Source: an uncultured beta proteobacterium | GTDB lineage: Bacteria; Pseudomonadota; Gammaproteobacteria; Burkholderiales; Burkholderiaceae_B | DNA: 39,332 nucleotides | Reading direction: 5' to 3' | Assembly: GCA_903932425.1 (NCBI GenBank) | Contig: CAIZGG010000149.1 | Coordinates: 1 to 39,332 of the forward strand | Shown here: in pieces, positions 20,651-28,502 of the stretch | Layout of the letters: each line of letters opens with the position of its first letter | Numbering within the stretch: the stretch's first letter is position 1 | The notes under the pieces: model-generated | What the model was told of the DNA's origin: nothing | What the model saw: the letters and a program-made list of their open reading frames with translations, nothing else | Databases searched by the model: none | Made by a program: the position numbers and the translations under genes

Positions 20651-20699
20651 TCCCCAAAGTTCGGGGAGAGTTACTATTAAGGTCTAAAAGCGATAGCCC

Positions 20700-21449
20700 A
20701 TGATCGAATTTCAGCATGTTTTCAAATCGTACGGCCAAGGCCGTCATATTTTGGCTGACCTGACCTTCAAGGTCACGGCCGGAGAATTTGTGTACGTTGC
20801 CGGTCCCTCAGGGGCGGGAAAATCGACCTTACTCAAACTCATCGGGGGCTTAGAGCCACCCAGCCGCGGCTCAATTCAGGTGCATGGGCACCGACTCGAT
20901 CAGTTATCAGCACGAGCCCGTCCATATTTAAGGCGCGCTGTAGGCGTGATACTTCAAGACACGCATCTACTCTACGATCGCAGCGCCATAGACAACGTGT
21001 TACTGCCACTTGCCGTGACCGGCCTTGCCCCTAGTCTGGCTCGGGCGCGGGCCAGAGCCGCGCTTGAAAAAGTTGGACTCTCTTCAAAAGAGAACACGCG
21101 TCCGATTGAGCTCTCAGGCGGGGAGCAACAGCGACTGGCAATCGCCCGCGCGATCGTCAATCGACCGGCAATTTTGATCGCCGACGAGCCCACTGCAAGC
21201 TTGGATATCGACACGGCTCGGCGCATTATGTCGGTATTCAAAGACTTTAACCGTGTCGGAGTCACTACGGTGATTGCCTCGCATGACGACGCCTTAATGG
21301 CTGAGTACGCTACGCGAGCGTTCAAAATCGAGCCAGGCAAGTTTGCTGACTCTGCCGGTCAGCGAGCGCATACTTACGTCAAAGACAATACCCGCAATAA
21401 ATCTCAACAATTGCACGCTGAACAAGACCGAAGCGAGCCGTTGAAATGA
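20700..21449 (+). CDS. ftsE: Cell division ATP-binding protein FtsE
   Basis: FtsE is the cytoplasmic ATPase of the FtsEX complex, an ABC-type mechanotransmitter at the divisome that activates periplasmic peptidoglycan amidases through EnvC-type partners. The protein has Walker A GPSGAGKST (about residues 35-43), a Q-loop in ILQDTHLLYDRSAIDNV, signature LSGGEQQRLAIARA, and Walker B ILIADEPTASLD with an intact H-loop (IASHDD). It opens with the standard MIEFQHVFKSYG. At 249 residues it is longer than the usual 216-225; the extra is a polar C-terminal tail. The last four bases overlap ftsX (ATGA). The ribosome site is weak. Confidence 0.95.
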   Translation: MIEFQHVFKSYGQGRHILADLTFKVTAGEFVYVAGPSGAGKSTLLKLIGGLEPPSRGSIQVHGHRLDQLSARARPYLRRAVGVILQDTHLLYDRSAIDNVLLPLAVTGLAPSLARARARAALEKVGLSSKENTRPIELSGGEQQRLAIARAIVNRPAILIADEPTASLDIDTARRIMSVFKDFNRVGVTTVIASHDDALMAEYATRAFKIEPGKFADSAGQRAHTYVKDNTRNKSQQLHAEQDRSEPLK

Positions 21450-22354
21450 AGAGCCTGTTACGCCAGCACCATTACGCTCTCGCAGTGACACTTCGACGAC
21501 TGGCTGCGGCACCTATTTCGTCACTCACAAATTTGCTGGTCATTGCGCTTGCGCTTTCGCTGCCTTTGTTGGGTGCTTCACTCTTAGTTTCAATACAGCC
21601 GGTGGCGCGCCAAGTCTCTGTGACGCCAGAGCTGACGGTGTTTTTAAAGGTTGATGCACCCAGCACCGCGACCGAGCCACTCGCAGCGCGTATTCGAAAA
21701 GAACACACGGATCAGATTGCGGGGGTGCGGATCGTCACAAAAGACCGAGCGCTCACCGAACTGCGTAGCAACCCCGCCTGGGAACAAGCCCTTAAAGTAT
21801 TACCCAGCAATCCGTTGCCAGATGCCATCGTGATCAGCCTCAAGCCAGGCGACCAGCTTGCCGAGCGAGCTGAAAAACTCGCGCAAGTCTGGCGTAAGTG
21901 GCCCGGGGTTGACCTTGTGCAGCTCGATACCGCGTGGGTACAACGCCTTGAGGCGTTATTAAGATTCGGACGAATCGGCCTGCTGCTGCTCGCCTTAAGC
22001 GTTGCGCTTGTTGTTTTGGCAACTGTATTTAACACCGTACGCATGCAGGCCTTATCTCAGCGCGAAGAAATCGGCGTAGCGCGTTTAGTTGGCGCTACCG
22101 AATCTTTTGTACGCAGGCCGTTTTTATATCTGGGTTCGGTCACCTGCAGCCTGGCGGCGCTCATCGCAGTCGGCATTGCACGCCTTGCACTCATTCCGTT
22201 AAACGACGCGCTGGCAAGCTTGGCGCGTAGCTATGACGCTGAATTTGCCTTGTCGTTGCCATCACCGTGGATGCTTGCCATCGCAGTGGTCTCGGTCGCC
22301 GTTTTAGGCGCGTTGTCGGCGCGCTGGTCAGTGCAGCGCAACACCAAGTTTTAA
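21446..22354 (+). CDS. ftsX: Cell division protein FtsX
   Basis: FtsX is the membrane partner of FtsE and couples ATP hydrolysis to septal peptidoglycan hydrolysis. It has 302 residues. An N-terminal cytoplasmic segment is followed by TM1 (around ISSLTNLLVIALALSLPLLG), a periplasmic domain of about 110 residues, then three closely spaced helices (IGLLLLALSVALVVLATVFN; FLYLGSVTCSLAALIAVGI; WMLAIAVVSVAVLGALSA). The motif NTVRMQALSQREEIGVARLVGATESFVRRPFLYLG is a strong FtsX signature. Translation is coupled to ftsE by the ATGA overlap. Downstream is a hairpin and a convergent SDR gene. Confidence 0.95.
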   Translation: MKSLLRQHHYALAVTLRRLAAAPISSLTNLLVIALALSLPLLGASLLVSIQPVARQVSVTPELTVFLKVDAPSTATEPLAARIRKEHTDQIAGVRIVTKDRALTELRSNPAWEQALKVLPSNPLPDAIVISLKPGDQLAERAEKLAQVWRKWPGVDLVQLDTAWVQRLEALLRFGRIGLLLLALSVALVVLATVFNTVRMQALSQREEIGVARLVGATESFVRRPFLYLGSVTCSLAALIAVGIARLALIPLNDALASLARSYDAEFALSLPSPWMLAIAVVSVAVLGALSARWSVQRNTKF

Positions 22355-22368
22355 CCAAGTGCACGGAA

Positions 22369-22395
22369 ATCCTCCCCATTCAGGGGCAGGAGGAT
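22369..22395. terminator. Inverted repeat between ftsX and the SDR gene, possible terminator
   Basis: ATCCTCC and GGAGGAT form a 7-bp stem around a 13-base loop in the 114-base gap between the convergent ftsX and SDR genes. The position suits a two-way terminator, but neither strand has a proper U-tract after the stem, so it may only be a 3' stabilising hairpin. Nothing else is visible in this gap. Confidence 0.35.
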
Positions 22396-22468
22396 GAATA
22401 GCGCGGACACAGCAGGTGCCCTTGTTATTTTCTGACTCAGCCGCACACTGTCTGGAGTAGGCGCCTCA

Positions 22469-23248
22469 CTACGCCATCGTGCTGCCCCCGTTGACGCCTA
22501 TGGTTTGACCTGTGACATAGCTTGATAGCTCTTCACTGGCCAAAAACAACAACACCCCCGCGCACTCCTCAGGCCGCCCCAGGCGCCCCATCGGTATCGA
22601 CTTCTTTAACTTTGCCTGCAAGTCGTCCTTGCCCGTTACTGAACTGCTGGCGTGAGCCGCATGAATCGGGGTATCAATGACACCTGGCGCCATTGCATTG
22701 ACCCGTATGCCTTCACGAACAACCTCGCGAGCCAAACCCTTTGTATAGGTCGTGATGTAAGACTTTGAGGCTGCATATAAGCCCGCGCCACGCGTACCGC
22801 CCGTGTTGGCAGCCTGCGACGTGATGTTGATGATGCTGCCACCGCCCTGCGCCCGCATATGCGGGATGACTTCACGACAAAGCACCATCATTGAACGCGC
22901 ATTAAAGTGAAACACTTCATCAATTGCTGCATCGCTCGCTTCAGACAGGGCGATGCGGCGCATCATGCCACCCACATTATTAATCAGTACGTCAATGCGA
23001 CCAAAACGAGCATGCACGTCTTGCACAAGCTGAGCCAACTGACCTGAATCCATCACATCACAACCAAACGCCTGGGCGCTTGAACCCGCCGCTTCAATCT
23101 GCGCAACCACTGACAAGGCAGCCTCGCGCTGCGAGCGATAGTGCACCGCCACGTGAGCGCCATGCCGACCGAACGCCACAGCTGCCGCCGCTCCGATGCC
23201 TGAGCTCGCACCTGTAATCAGCACTACTTTATTTTTTAAATCATTCAT
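22469..23248 (-). CDS. SDR-family NAD(P)-dependent oxidoreductase
   Basis: This is a classical short-chain dehydrogenase/reductase, 259 residues, FabG/3-oxoacyl-ACP-reductase-like. The cofactor motif TGASSGIG is at residues 12-19, the structural NNVGG at about 90-94, and the catalytic Ser144, Tyr158 and Lys162 are in ITSQ and YAASK. The C-terminal PMGRLGRPEECAGVLLFLASEELSSYVTGQTIGVNGGS is typical. An arginine after beta-2 (HYRSQ) could favour NADP(H), a weak inference. It is the last gene of a minus-strand operon with a CoA-transferase and peptide-type ABC importer, overlapping the ATPase stop by 4 bases. That placement suggests oxidation of a hydroxyacid or hydroxyacyl-CoA from the imported compound, not fatty acid synthesis. 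Confidence 0.9.
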   Translation of the reverse strand: MNDLKNKVVLITGASSGIGAAAAVAFGRHGAHVAVHYRSQREAALSVVAQIEAAGSSAQAFGCDVMDSGQLAQLVQDVHARFGRIDVLINNVGGMMRRIALSEASDAAIDEVFHFNARSMMVLCREVIPHMRAQGGGSIINITSQAANTGGTRGAGLYAASKSYITTYTKGLAREVVREGIRVNAMAPGVIDTPIHAAHASSSVTGKDDLQAKLKKSIPMGRLGRPEECAGVLLFLASEELSSYVTGQTIGVNGGSTMA

Positions 23249-25026
23249 CTCGAGCTTTGTAAAAGTTTATGGCTTGGGGTTTGAGTCAGATCATCTTGCT
23301 GCTTGAGCCGTGCGCGCCCTCCCTCAAACAACCAGTCGCGCCCAGGTGCCGCCGCAAACAAGGTTTGAGTGTAGGCGTGTGAGGGCGCTGAAAAAATATC
23401 AGCGGTTCGCCCCGTTTCAACGACTTCGCCCTTTGACATAACAGCAATCCGATCGCACACCTGCGCCGCCACGCGCAAATCATGCGTGATAAATAGCATG
23501 GCCAAGTTCAGTTGATCACGCACCTCATCCAACAAACCAAGCACTTGCGCTTGCACCGAGACATCCAGGGCAGACACTGCTTCGTCGGCAATCAAGATCT
23601 CAGGTTTCATCGCAAGTGACCGTGCAATGCAAATTCGTTGACGTTGGCCACCCGAAAACTCATGCGGAAATCGTTTCAGCATCGCTGGGTCAAGCCGCAC
23701 TAATTCCATGAGCTCGCTCGCACGCAGCCAGGCCTCGTGCCTCGTCGCGCCGTAGTTCATTGGCCCCTCAACAATCGAATCACCAACCGTGCGACGGGGG
23801 TTCAAAGAACGATAGGGATCCTGAAAGACGATCTGCACGCACTGGCGCAAGGGCCGCATTTGCCGAATCGAAAGCGGTGCAATGTCTTGCTGATGCTGAA
23901 AGATCGACCCACTCGTCGTCGTAATCAACTTTGCCAAGCATCGTGCGACGGTGGATTTGCCCGAGCCTGACTCACCCACAATACCCAATGTCTCGCCACG
24001 GCGCAACTCAAGCGTGACCTGATTGACAGCTGGCGTCGGGCTATTGGGATAGGTCTTGGTCAGACGCTCGGTACGCAAAATCACCTCGCCCCTAACCGCG
24101 GCCTCTCGCACGCGTGGCGTCATACTAGGCACCGCCCCAATCAACATTTGCGTGTACGGGTGCGCAGGATGCACCAACACTTGCTGCTTCCGGCCAAACT
24201 CAACCAACTCTCCCCGGCGCAATACAGCGACTCGGTCGGCAATCTCGGCCACCACGCCAAAGTCATGCGTGATAAACAACACGCCGGTACCGTGTTCGCG
24301 CTGCAAGGTACGAATCAACGCCAGAATCTGAGCCTGGGTGGTCACGTCGAGCGCCGTGGTGGGCTCGTCCGCAATCAGCAATAACGGCTCTAACACCAAA
24401 GCCATCGCAATCATGATGCGCTGTCGCTGGCCACCCGACAATTGATGCGGGTACGAACGCATCATTCGAGGTGCGTCGGGCAGCCCGACCTTTTGAATCA
24501 TATCGAGCACGCGTACTTGACGCTCTGAGGCAGTCAACGCTGTGTGCGTACGCAAGACCTCATCGATTTGCTCGCCACAAGCAAACACTGGGTTCAGTGC
24601 CGTCATCGGCTCTTGAAAGATCATCGACATGGTGGTGCAGCGCAATTGACGCAGGCGCGTTGCAGACATCGTGAGTACGTCTTCACCCTGCAACAAAATT
24701 TTGCCTGCCGTTGGAACGAGCGCCTTAGCCTGCAGACCCATAATCGTGTGAGCAATGGCGGATTTTCCCGAGCCCGACTCGCCAACCAGACAAACGATCT
24801 CACCCGGGTTGACCGTCAAATTGACCTGCGCAACAGCATGGATCCGATCTGCGCCTCGCGGCAGCGAAATATCCAACGCTTGCAATTCAAGCACAGGCAG
24901 TGCTGGCACACCGTGTGTTTGCATCCTGCTCGGCGGTACCGCCTGTGCTTGTGTCAGTTGCGCTTGCACTGGCAGAGGTGTACCACGTGCCTGCCGAAGT
25001 GGATCTCTTGCGTTCGAACCTGTCAT
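23245..25026 (-). CDS. Fused double ATPase of a dipeptide/oligopeptide-type ABC importer (DppD-DppF fusion)
   Basis: This single 593-residue cytoplasmic protein carries both ATPase domains of a peptide/nickel-type importer, as in GsiA. Domain 1 (about residues 45-300) has [24 protein letters not shown] and [12 protein letters not shown]. Domain 2 (about 315-575) has [24 protein letters not shown] and [12 protein letters not shown]. Both have switch histidines in FITHDF and FITHDL. The first 45 residues are polar and unlike the family core. The second Walker B reads DEA where DEP is usual, which keeps the catalytic Glu. The start overlaps the dppC-like stop by 4 bases, and the stop overlaps the SDR start by 4 bases. 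The cargo need not be a peptide; this family also moves glutathione, opines and other organic molecules. Confidence 0.93.
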   Translation of the reverse strand: MTGSNARDPLRQARGTPLPVQAQLTQAQAVPPSRMQTHGVPALPVLELQALDISLPRGADRIHAVAQVNLTVNPGEIVCLVGESGSGKSAIAHTIMGLQAKALVPTAGKILLQGEDVLTMSATRLRQLRCTTMSMIFQEPMTALNPVFACGEQIDEVLRTHTALTASERQVRVLDMIQKVGLPDAPRMMRSYPHQLSGGQRQRIMIAMALVLEPLLLIADEPTTALDVTTQAQILALIRTLQREHGTGVLFITHDFGVVAEIADRVAVLRRGELVEFGRKQQVLVHPAHPYTQMLIGAVPSMTPRVREAAVRGEVILRTERLTKTYPNSPTPAVNQVTLELRRGETLGIVGESGSGKSTVARCLAKLITTTSGSIFQHQQDIAPLSIRQMRPLRQCVQIVFQDPYRSLNPRRTVGDSIVEGPMNYGATRHEAWLRASELMELVRLDPAMLKRFPHEFSGGQRQRICIARSLAMKPEILIADEAVSALDVSVQAQVLGLLDEVRDQLNLAMLFITHDLRVAAQVCDRIAVMSKGEVVETGRTADIFSAPSHAYTQTLFAAAPGRDWLFEGGRARLKQQDDLTQTPSHKLLQSSR

Positions 25027-25925
25027 AGCCGCTTTCTCATCCGCGGATCAAGCAAGTCACGCAAACCATCACCAAACAGATTGACCGCCAACACCGTCAC
25101 AGCCAAAAACAAACCAGGAAAAAAAATATTGTGGGGCAACATGACAAACATGGCTCGACCCTCGGCCATGATATTGCCCCAGGTCGGTGTTTCAGGCGAA
25201 ATACCGACTCCAAGAAAACTCAATACTGCTTCGATCAAAATGGCGTGTGCTGCGATATACGTTGTTTGCACAATCAGCGGTGCAATCGTATTAGGTAGGA
25301 TATGGCGAACAAGTAACACGGGGGTTGGTGTGCCCACCGCAATCGCAGCTTCAACGTAAGGCTCCTCACGCACCGACAACACCACTGCGCGCACCAGCCT
25401 GACCACACGCGGAATTTCAGTGATCGCAATCGCCAAAATCACCGTCGACAAACCAGCATTGAGTAGCGCCACCATCGACAACGCGAGCAAAATAGCCGGT
25501 ATGGCCATGAGTCCATCCATCACACGCATCACGATGGCATCAAGCCAGCGAAAATAACCTGCTAAGAGCCCCAGTAACAGACCTACGAGCGCACTCATCA
25601 CAGCTACCGTTGCCCCAATTAATAATGACACTCGTGCGCCAAAGACCACACGACTATAGATGTCACGTCCAAGCGAATCAGTGCCCATCAAATGCACGAA
25701 TTTAATTTTATTGCCGTCATCGTCGCGCAAGGTCGATTCGTAACCTGGTAACTTGTTGCGTACGCTAGGGTTGATGTCATCGGGACTCATCGTATGCAAA
25801 AACGGCGCGGCCAAACCGATCAACAGCACGCACAGCAAAATACCCGCGCCAATCATCACGCTTGGACTGCGCATGAGCGTGCGCCAGACCGTGACGCGAC
25901 CCGAGGATTCTGTGACAGCACTCAA
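25023..25925 (-). CDS. Dipeptide-type ABC transporter permease (DppC-like)
   Basis: This is an inner-membrane permease, 300 residues, of the DppC/OppC group. Features are the N-terminal helix after MRSPSVMIGAGILLCVLLIGLAAPFL, the segment HLMGTDSLGRDIYSRVVFGARVSLLIG diagnostic of DppC, and the EAA loop EAAIAVGTPTPVLLVRHILPNTIAPLIVQ. The end HNIFFPGLFLAVTVLAVNLFGDGLRDLLDPRMRKR is also standard. Four-base overlaps join it to the DppB-like gene upstream and the ATPase gene downstream. It should form the channel as a heterodimer with the DppB-like protein. Confidence 0.94.
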   Translation of the reverse strand: MSAVTESSGRVTVWRTLMRSPSVMIGAGILLCVLLIGLAAPFLHTMSPDDINPSVRNKLPGYESTLRDDDGNKIKFVHLMGTDSLGRDIYSRVVFGARVSLLIGATVAVMSALVGLLLGLLAGYFRWLDAIVMRVMDGLMAIPAILLALSMVALLNAGLSTVILAIAITEIPRVVRLVRAVVLSVREEPYVEAAIAVGTPTPVLLVRHILPNTIAPLIVQTTYIAAHAILIEAVLSFLGVGISPETPTWGNIMAEGRAMFVMLPHNIFFPGLFLAVTVLAVNLFGDGLRDLLDPRMRKRL

Positions 25926-26863
25926 TACCGTATCCTCGGATCAAATAAGGTATAGGACAGATCAATGAGCAAGTTAATCATCACTGACGTTAAGGAAAAC
26001 AACAAGACGAGCGCTTGGACAGTTGGAAAATCGCGCGCCAGCACGGCGTCAACCGTAAGTCGACCCAATCCCGGAATACTAAAGACACTTTCTGTGACCA
26101 CCACGCCGCCAATTAGCAAGGCGATGCCGATGCCGATCACCGTCACAATCGGCACGGCAGCATTACGCAACGCATGGCGCATCAACACAATCTGATTGGT
26201 CAACCCTTTTGCGTGCGCGGTACGAATGTAATCCTCACCCAACACCTCTTGAACGCTCGTACGAGTGATCCGTGCGATCAACGCGCAATACACAGCAGAC
26301 AGCGCAAAGCACGGTAACAATAGCTTTTGCAGCCACCCCCAAAAGCCCTCGGATAAGCGCTGATAGCCTTGCACAGGTAACCAACTGAGCTCAATCGAAA
26401 ATACATACATCAAGAGGTAACCAATCACAAAGACTGGTATTGAAAACCCCAGCACGGCCAAGCCCATCACAACGCGGTCGATCCAGGTCCCCGTGTAATA
26501 GGCCGCCAGGACGCCAAGCGGCACCGCAATCAGCACCGACATCATGATGGTACAGAGCGCGAGCGACAGCGTGGGCTCAAGTCGGTCAAGAATGAGTTCC
26601 GACACTTGCTTCTTAAAGAAAAACGACTCGCCGAGATTTCCAGTAGACACTTTAGCCAGCCAAGCCCCAAACTGCACTAACACAGGCTGATCCAGACCAA
26701 GTTTGGCGCGAATATCTTGGATCTGTTCCGTGGTGGCGTTATCGCCCGCAATGATGGCGGCCGGGTCTGCTGCGCTTAAACGCAACATCAAAAATACCAG
26801 CACAACCACCATCACCATGACGGGCACGGTGGCGGCAATACGCTTTGTGATGTAACGAAACAC
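25922..26863 (-). CDS. Dipeptide-type ABC transporter permease (DppB-like)
   Basis: This is an inner-membrane permease, 313 residues, of the DppB/OppB group. It opens with FRYITKRIAATVPVMVMVVVLVFLMLRL, has the typical IRAKLGLDQPVLVQFGAWLAKVSTGNLGESF segment, and an EAA-type loop around EDYIRTAHAKGLTNQIVLMRHALRNAAVPIVTVIG. It ends with DLSYTLFDPRIRY. The start codon is GTG, 14 bases after the binding-protein stop, and the stop overlaps the DppC-like start by 4 bases (ATGA). Confidence 0.94.
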   Translation of the reverse strand: MFRYITKRIAATVPVMVMVVVLVFLMLRLSAADPAAIIAGDNATTEQIQDIRAKLGLDQPVLVQFGAWLAKVSTGNLGESFFFKKQVSELILDRLEPTLSLALCTIMMSVLIAVPLGVLAAYYTGTWIDRVVMGLAVLGFSIPVFVIGYLLMYVFSIELSWLPVQGYQRLSEGFWGWLQKLLLPCFALSAVYCALIARITRTSVQEVLGEDYIRTAHAKGLTNQIVLMRHALRNAAVPIVTVIGIGIALLIGGVVVTESVFSIPGLGRLTVDAVLARDFPTVQALVLLFSLTSVMINLLIDLSYTLFDPRIRY

Positions 26864-26877
26864 GACTTAATAATCCG

Positions 26878-28473
26878 TCACTTACCGGTCTTCGTGATGT
26901 TCCAGAACACAGGCGCTGGCGCTTCAATCAGACCGCTTAAGCTCTTGCGCGCAACCATAGGCTGATACCACTGGCCCAGCGGAATGTAGACAGGATATTC
27001 AATCGCTCGCAGCTGCACGGCTTCGGCAAGCGCCTTTTGTTTAGCCAGATCTGTTTCACGAGAGAAATCGCTTCGCAATTTTTCAATTTGCGCATCGCAC
27101 GGCCAACCAAAAGTCGTCTTTTCACAGGCGGCGTTGAGATAACTGGACTCAAGCGGGTTGAGCACATTATTAGTCGACGTGATGGTGAGATTCCAGCCAC
27201 CTTTTGCCACGGGATCTTTTTTGGCGCGCCGAACAACGACCGACTGCCAGTCCATTGACTGCATATCAACTTTAAAGCCTGCTTTTTCAAGCAAAGACTT
27301 TGCGACCGGCGCAAGATTGGCGTACACGTGGCGATCGGTAGAATGCAACAACACAATCGGTGTGCCGTCGTAACCAGAATCTTTCACAAGTTCACGCGCT
27401 TTTTTGAAATTTGATTCAAGCAAAGCCTCCGTTCCTTTTGTGGTGCCCATCGGCGTACCGCAAAAGAACATCGACTTGCAAACTTTGTAGTAATCAGGGT
27501 CGCCAATGACCGCCTTCAAAAAATCTTCTTGATTGAAGGCATACCACAGGGCTTGGCGCGCTTTGACATTATCGAACGGCTTGTTTAGCGAGTTAAATCT
27601 AAACACGTACTGATTACCCATCGAACTCCAGTCGCTGAACTGGATATTGGCGTTCTTTTTTAGCATCGGCAACAAGTCGTGCGATGGCTGTTCAATGATG
27701 TCGATTTCTCCGGCCAACAGTGCACTCACCGCAGTTTGCTGATCGGCGATCGCAAGCCATTCAACCCGATCAACCTTCACAACCTTACCGCCAGCCATGG
27801 CTGAAGGAGGTTCAGTACGAGGCTTGTATTGCGCAAATTTTTCGTAGACCACCTTACTGCCAGGTTTCCATTCACTGGTTTTGAATACAAACGGACCCGA
27901 GCCAACGTAGTCAGCAATTTGCTCTTGCGGGCTGACGTCGGCTACGCGCTTGGGCATCATGAAGGCGGTGCCCGAAGCGCGACTCAAGCCGATCATCACC
28001 GCAGCCGTCGGCTCTTTTAAAATAATTTTGAAAGTCTTTTGATCAACGGCGGCAAAGTCTTTGACATAAGCCATCATCTCTTGACCAACCACATCACGCG
28101 CCGCCCAACGTTTGATCGAGGCGATGCAATCCTCCGAGGTAACTGGCTGACCATCATGCCATAACAAACCATCACGCAAGGTCATGGTGTAGACCGTTCT
28201 GTCTTCACTGAGTTGGTACGTATCAACCATTTGTGGCTGCACCGCACCCTGTGCATCGGTTGCAAACAGGGTGTCATAGATCATGTAGCCATGATTGCGC
28301 GAGATATACGCGGTCGTCCAGACTGGGTCAACAATTTTTAAGTCAGAGTGCATCACGGCACGTACAATCGTTTGCGCCTGGGCGAGTGAATCGCGATGAA
28401 CCGCCAGACTCCCAAGGCCCGCAATCAATAACGATACAAACAAGCAAGCGCGGTGCAATGTCTTCATGTTCAT
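26878..28473 (-). CDS. Family 5 extracellular solute-binding protein of the Dpp-type importer
   Basis: This is the periplasmic receptor for the importer, in the DppA/OppA (SBP_bac_5) family. The tracked frame starts at a TTG. I prefer the ATG five codons later, which has GGGGA at a suitable distance and leads straight into a signal peptide (MNMKTLHRACLFVSLLIAGLGSLAVH...SLAQA), giving about 531 residues. Family landmarks are LRDGLLWHDGQPVTSEDCIASIKRWAARD, the YVGSGPFVFKTSEWKPGSKVVYEKF block, and NKPFDNVKARQALWYAFNQEDFLKAV. The Cys pairs in CKSMFFCG and CEKTTFGWPC may form disulphides. It lies between the CoA-transferase and permeases, so the ligand is probably the acid the transferase activates. 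The ligand itself cannot be read from the sequence. Confidence 0.92.
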   Translation of the reverse strand: MNMKTLHRACLFVSLLIAGLGSLAVHRDSLAQAQTIVRAVMHSDLKIVDPVWTTAYISRNHGYMIYDTLFATDAQGAVQPQMVDTYQLSEDRTVYTMTLRDGLLWHDGQPVTSEDCIASIKRWAARDVVGQEMMAYVKDFAAVDQKTFKIILKEPTAAVMIGLSRASGTAFMMPKRVADVSPQEQIADYVGSGPFVFKTSEWKPGSKVVYEKFAQYKPRTEPPSAMAGGKVVKVDRVEWLAIADQQTAVSALLAGEIDIIEQPSHDLLPMLKKNANIQFSDWSSMGNQYVFRFNSLNKPFDNVKARQALWYAFNQEDFLKAVIGDPDYYKVCKSMFFCGTPMGTTKGTEALLESNFKKARELVKDSGYDGTPIVLLHSTDRHVYANLAPVAKSLLEKAGFKVDMQSMDWQSVVVRRAKKDPVAKGGWNLTITSTNNVLNPLESSYLNAACEKTTFGWPCDAQIEKLRSDFSRETDLAKQKALAEAVQLRAIEYPVYIPLGQWYQPMVARKSLSGLIEAPAPVFWNITKTGK

Positions 28474-28502
28474 GATGCCAGTCCCCAAAAATTATTGTTT
28501 TT

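Noticed and set aside
23245-25026. Fused ATPase as a sequencing or assembly error joining two genes
   Set aside because: Single-chain double ATPases of this type are a known form, and the linker between the two domains reads as normal coding sequence.
24544-25359. 271-residue plus-strand ORF opposite the ABC ATPase and permease genes
   Set aside because: It is an antisense shadow of two well-supported overlapping genes and shows no recognisable domain.
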